Origin: Welwitschia mirabilis
Lineage: Eukaryota > Gnetophyta > Gnetopsida > Welwitschiales
Assembly: GCA_051453625.1 (NCBI GenBank)
Contig: JBOZIK010000001.1
Coordinates: 204,941,446 to 205,005,445 of the forward strand
Direction of reading: 5' to 3'
Length of the DNA: 64,000 nucleotides
Under the pieces are notes generated by a model. It did not search any database. It saw only the letters and a list, made by a program, of their open reading frames with translations, and was not told the DNA's origin. A program made the position numbers and the translations under genes. Shown here one piece after another: positions 59,859-64,000 of this stretch (position 1 is the stretch's first letter; the number at the start of each line of letters is the position of its first letter).

Positions 59859-60119
59859 TTAAATCCTATTGAATTTTTTAGAATCTCTATATTCTTCATT
59901 AATAAACATATTCATTAAACTACTTTTTCTTTTAGATAAGGATTCTAATAGAATAAAATTAGTGGTAAACCTTATTATACAAGTTCTAATGATTTCATTA
60001 TCATTTGAAAATTGCAAGAAGAGATGAAGAAAATGTTGGTGTAAGTAGATGAACTTGGAGATAATTTTTGCATGCCTTACATCCTTAAAAAAAAGAGACA
60101 AGCTAATTAGTAAATACAC
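59859..60119 (-). pseudogene. hAT transposase, central part (86 open codons)
   Basis: The best-preserved piece. It contains HAKIISKFIYLHQHFLHLF, then EIIRTCIIRFTTNFILLESL and SKRKSSLMNMFINEEYRDSK. Plant hAT transposases have ...ItkFIYnH..vL.lmr.....elvRp.iTRFAtnFL.LqSl...Ks.Lr.MF.s.eW..S in the same order with the same spacing. The codon frame is intact throughout but is bounded by decayed exons, so no functional protein is expected. Confidence 0.93.
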
Positions 60120-60224
60120 TAAGATATAAAGTACTAGCCTAGAATGCTAACATTATTAATATTCTACTACACAAACACCATAAAAGTAATATAACTAAAA
60201 TCTAGAGAAATAAAGATGATTTTT

Positions 60225-60290
60225 ACCATGCTAATTCACTAACTTTTTCCTATATGATACAAAAGAAGATTAAGGCAATGTGTAACATAG
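60225..60290 (-). pseudogene. hAT transposase, His-Cys block
   Basis: Reads AHYVTHCLNLLLYHIGK, matching the family block TPCAAHCIDLMLEDIGK that contains conserved Cys and His residues. The DNA downstream looks like an intron, because coding similarity resumes only near 60119. Confidence 0.75.
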
Positions 60291-60459
60291 TGTGCCTAAT
60301 AACTAATTAAATAAGAAGTAATGAGAGTGTAACCATCCATACTAAATAATACTACATTACTTAAGATAACCTAATTAAAATTAATAAATAATAATAAATA
60401 AAAATCAAATAAAGAAGAAACATCAAGTAACCAACATGGCTCAATACAAATGAAATAAT

Positions 60460-60665
60460 AACCATAGAATTCTACAGCTTAAAATTTTACTTAGGCCACA
60501 TTCTTTGCATTAATCTCCTTAATGCATTCTCTAGTAATTCCAAATAAGTATTCCTCATTTTTCACATATGTTAATGTATTAATGCTCTTTAAAAACATGA
60601 TTCTAGTTGTAGTTCCAACTAAAAAAGTTAAATAAAATTTAATTTCTATTATCTTTGAAACCTTA
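60460..60665 (-). pseudogene. hAT transposase, DUF659 part
   Basis: Reads NFF, then VGTTTRIMFLKSINTLTYV and EEYLFGITRECIKEINAKNV. The DUF659 family form is INFLVxxPxGTxFLKSIDAS...K....LF.L.DEVV.EVGxxNVVQV. It includes part of the RNase H-like transposase fold. Open over about 50 codons, then broken. Confidence 0.82.
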
Positions 60666-61189
60666 ATGCATTAAACTATAATCCTTTTCTTACCATGTTT
60701 TATGGTTATTTTGTAACATGCCATTAATGTCATATTTAATTTCATAAAGAAACTTTATTCTTACCTTGATATATGTTTGAGGTTTAAAATCATGCCTTAA
60801 TTTTAAATTCATTGCAGATCTCCTTTAACATCCTAGTACAATGAAAAGGATTAAGAGCCAACATGTAAAAATACTTAAATTTAGCCTTTTACTTTTTGAT
60901 TTCATGCATCAATATCTTTATTTATGGATTTTTATGTAATATGTATTGTACTAATGAAGGAGAAGATGAATTTTCCATTCCTTCACCTCTATTACTTCTA
61001 CTTATTTAAGAACTTCCTTAGTTCAAACTAAGAGCTATTTGCTCTTAATCTCTCTTTCAAATCTAAGGAGGAGGGGCTTAAAATATCCTTGAATGAATTG
61101 TAATACCTCTAGTGGCTAGAAAAGACCTATACACGGAACATTTGAATGTGAATGAAGAACTTCAAATAAGTACATCTTTTTTTATCCTT

Positions 61190-61350
61190 CTTTATAAGCA
61201 TTTCCATATAGTCTTGGTTAATTGCTTTATTGATTTCACCTCTTGGACTAAGAAACTTATAAATATAATACTCTATAATCTTGAAATATCATATTTCAAT
61301 CATGTAATCTCGCTAAAAAGGCTTATATGACAAAACCTATAAAGAGCTTT
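61190..61350 (-). pseudogene. hAT transposase, BED zinc-finger part
   Basis: Reads FCHISLFSEIT, stop, LKYDISRL, then EVKSIKQLT. The family form is CxxC..F.GGITRLKYHLSxL...V....EVKxxIxxxL. The stop replaces Trp or Arg in TRLKYHL. BED fingers bind the transposon ends. One Cys of the first pair is recognisable; the distal His/Cys are lost. Confidence 0.7.
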
Positions 61351-61450
61351 TATTGCCTTTGTTTTAAGATTACATCACTATTAAGATTTATCTTTAGGAT
61401 AAACCATCTTCAAAACTCAAGAGAAAGGAATTTTGTTAAAAGAATTAATA

Positions 61451-63400
61451 ATAAAAATAAAGAAAAGATAAGTATTCAAAATTTTAAAGGTTGAATTCAA
61501 GCTTTAATAAGTACATAAGAGAGAATTATTTTAACATAGAAAATTAAAAATAAGGAATTTTTTTTTCAAAGTAAGTATGTAAGGTGAAACTAGAATAGTA
61601 AAATGTGATAAAATTAATAAATTATTTTAAATGTTAAGGACTTATGGCAAACAAAATATTGATGAAAATTTAAACGTTATAAGAAAAGTTTTAATGTAAT
61701 TTTTATTATGATTAGCTTTTCATCTTAGCTATTCTTCCTCCCATTTCAATGCTTTAAATTTCTCATTAATAGTTTTACCTATATATTTGGACATGAACTT
61801 GAGATGATTTAGATAACAAATTAAATATGTGTATCTTCTGACTAAGTCTTAAAGTCAAAACAATCCAAATAAAAAAAACTCAGAGTTAGACTTACAAATA
61901 GCATGTGTCTACATCTAAGATGCTAGATAATTTACAAAGCCCCAAAATGTTGCATGTTAATTTTGGAATTAATAATAAAATAGAATAAATTAAACCTACA
62001 AATAGAAAGTATTTAAAAAAAAAGAGACACATAGAGAAACTAGATAAATAATAATAGTTCTAGTATCTTTAATACTATGACAATGAACGGAATGATCATA
62101 AAGAAGATAACATGCCTTTTTTCTTTCTTGTTTCCTTTGGTTTTTCTCTTCCTTTATCTAACTTTTCATTCATCACTACTATTTCTAAAAAAACACAGAT
62201 GATGTATGCATGTTAAAGGAATCAATCATGCAAATTACATACAATGATTTTTAATATTTATTTTAGCACATAATAATCATGATAAAATCATAATTTAATG
62301 GAGTTCAACTATCTTATTATAAAATCTAAATTAATATGTGCACTATCTCCATCAAGAGTTATAATACTTGAAATTATTAGTACTAATTCAAGCAATGACA
62401 ATTAACAATGGGATATAACTATGTCCCTTAGGATTCTTAACTTTTGAGAGAAGGTTTTCATGAAAGAAGAAAATACTAGCCTTTATTTTTAAATGCATTA
62501 ACATAAAGATAGGATTACTTGATCCACTAAAAATTAATGTAGCTAAAAGTAGTGAGGAGGATAAAAATCTAAAATGAGTAGGTAGGAAGTGAAGACATTG
62601 AAGCACATATTTTTTGGATGCTAGGATTTCATAGTAGAGCTACTACTATTTCACCACTATAGTGATAATAACACCTTCATTTTAGGTTTGGTCAATAGAG
62701 GTAGCAATTCAAGGGTGGATAGTTTCCTAAGGAAATAATATGCAGTGGTTGCTTTTTAACCTCAAGTAGGTTACAGGGCTCCTTGAATTAAGTAAATGTC
62801 ATAGAACTTATAAGGAATAATTGTAATTTTGATATTGTCTAATTAAGTATGCTATGAAGCCAAGGCTAGATTTCTATTTTGCTTGGTACAATGCTAATAT
62901 ATACCCAATACTACTCTTAACTATTACACATTGGATAAGGACTTTATCATAGGTTTGTTTTCATGGGTTATTACCCTTAATTAGACCCTATTTAGTATTA
63001 GAAATCCTTAATCTAGGGGATCATGCTATCCATTAAAGTTATTGCATTATCAAAAGGTATGCTTCTTTTTTTCTTAAATCCTATTGATAGAATAGGATAA
63101 AATCCTAGTAAAGGGCCACTAGTTCTTTAGATTAAAGAGATTAGCCCTAGCCCCTTCAAAGCTTGTAGTCCAATATGATAAAAATTTATTTGATGATAGA
63201 CCTATTTGGATTGAATATCAAACTTCCTAAGAAAATTTTAAAAAGAACCATTTCTAGAATAGGTGACTCAAAATTTTGGGAAATTAATCAAAATGGACCA
63301 AATCATAGCTAAAGCCTTGAGATTTATTCTATCCTAATTTTATGTTTAAACAACCTTTAATAACATAGAAAAAATAAAGCAAAATCAATTTCAATTGAAA
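61451..63400. other. AT-rich DNA, no recognised gene
   Basis: The open frame 62388-62606 on the minus strand has no known motif. Near 62650-63400 the plus strand could be a decayed LINE ORF1-type N-terminal region, since zinc knuckles follow, but the similarity is too weak to claim. Confidence 0.4.
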
Positions 63401-63429
63401 TGAGATGTCAAACACTAACAATTAAAGAT

Positions 63430-63640
63430 GAGAATATTACAATCCCATGCAAGATTTGTGGAGATAGTGGATACATAAAATGATTTTGCAAATCAAATTC
63501 ATGTAAATTCAATCACTATGAGAAGGAAGGGCATAGTAAAAATGATTATAGAAAAAACTCTTATGTGGATTATGTGGGGAATCAGGACACTAGAAAAAAT
63601 AATGTACAATCAAGTTTAAGAAGGAATAGGTAGGGGAAAA
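63430..63640 (+). pseudogene. Retroelement zinc-knuckle remnants (possibly LINE ORF1)
   Basis: The plus strand reads IPCKICGDSGYIK, stop, FC, then YEKEGHSKNDY and YVGNQDTRK, suggesting three consecutive CCHC-type knuckles with several Cys changed to Tyr and one His to Tyr. LINE ORF1 proteins of plants (with DUF4283) and some gag proteins have such arrays. The tail to about 64000 is Lys/Arg-rich with SPIKKHEL near 63875, which would fit ORF1. The region runs into the window end. The family is not settled. Confidence 0.55.
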
Positions 63641-64000
63641 AATATGGCTACAAATACTACCAATCATTAAAAATTTAAAGATCTTGGAGATCATCTAATT
63701 CTAGATATCAGTGGTTAAGAAAACCCAGAGATAGGAAAAAACAACTGAGGCTACTCCACTAAGAATCCCTTTAAAGGATGAAGTAAATGATAAACAAGGT
63801 CAAACTTAACCACAACATCTGAAATACACACAAGACATAGTAAAGCAAATAGATGGAGAGGGAATAGAGGACATCTTCTCTCCAATCAAGAAACATGAAC
63901 TGTATAATATGACAGGTAGATCCATAAAGTAGGAGAGGAGGATTAGGAAGATAGAAATAAGACTAATAGATAAATCTCATGATGTAGTTAAAAACAGAAC
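63641..64000 (+). other. Charged coding-like DNA at the window end
   Basis: Frames rich in Lys, Arg, Asp and Glu follow the zinc knuckles. They may belong to the same retroelement gene, which continues past the window. No further domain is visible. Confidence 0.4.

Larger units (their letters stand above)
58365..61450 (-). mobile_element. hAT superfamily transposon remnant
   Basis: Minus-strand reading from right to left gives the domains of a plant hAT transposase in the correct order: BED zinc finger (about 61345-61200), DUF659 core (about 60660-60500), a His/Cys-rich block (about 60280), the mid-region (60119-59860), the Trp/Leu-rich region (about 59560-59250) and the C-terminal dimerisation block (about 58940-58820), then an acidic tail to about 58370. 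Gaps between them are probably introns. Terminal inverted repeats and 8-bp duplications were not identified, so the limits given are those of coding similarity only. Confidence 0.85.

Noticed and set aside
57700-62100. Terminal inverted repeats for the hAT element
   Set aside because: AAGGGATGTATTAAAT near 58130 looks somewhat like a hAT end, but I could not find its inverted partner on the right.

Overview
This window looks like nuclear DNA of a flowering plant from a repeat-dominated, probably heterochromatic region. It is strongly AT-rich and poor in CG dinucleotides. It carries Ty1/copia and Ty3/gypsy LTR retrotransposons, L1-type LINEs and a hAT DNA transposon, all decayed by stop codons and small indels. 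Many stops are explained by C-to-T or G-to-A change (Trp to TGA/TAG, Gln to TAA/TAG), as expected for long-methylated DNA. I found no intact host gene, tRNA, rRNA or CRISPR array. Five runs of N interrupt it (1743-1750, 30120-30219, 32555-33076, 55379-56088, 56968-57067). The species cannot be named from this sequence.

Layout. 1-8 kb: AT-rich DNA with no recognised gene. 8.1-12.9 kb: a minus-strand LINE ORF2 split by a 2.6 kb LTR element (9601-12196). That element has no recognisable retroviral gene but carries a fragment resembling a plant bromodomain GTE8/GTE10 gene. 12.9-18.6 kb: a gypsy-type LTR fragment and unassigned AT-rich DNA. 18.6-23.1 kb: a copia-type element with two LTRs of about 1.2 kb, a gag remnant and no pol; each LTR holds a 36-bp minisatellite. 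23.1-30.1 kb: a gypsy LTR, a plus-strand LINE fragment, and a minus-strand SIRE-type copia copy (3' LTR, third ORF, end of RNase H) cut off by an assembly gap.

30.2-31.6 kb: a gypsy element reduced to two LTR pieces around about 100 bp. 34.8-36.2 kb: the only GC- and CG-rich island, with a broken B-box zinc-finger gene. 38.5-48.6 kb: a complete but dead SIRE-type copia element of about 10.1 kb with gag, protease, integrase, reverse transcriptase, RNase H and a third ORF in order. 51.4-54.0 kb: a small minus-strand LTR element. 54.2-54.7 kb: a stray copia gag fragment. 56.9-57.2 kb: a (TC)n microsatellite. 58.4-61.4 kb: a decayed minus-strand hAT transposase gene. 63.4-64 kb: zinc-knuckle remnants of another retroelement.

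Nothing here appears to work together as a living pathway; the window is a record of nested insertions and decay. The points most worth checking are the GTE-like fragment inside the LTR element, the LTR minisatellite whose copy number differs between the two LTRs of one element, the repeated GTCGAC-derived motif in the long LTRs, and the isolated B-box island.
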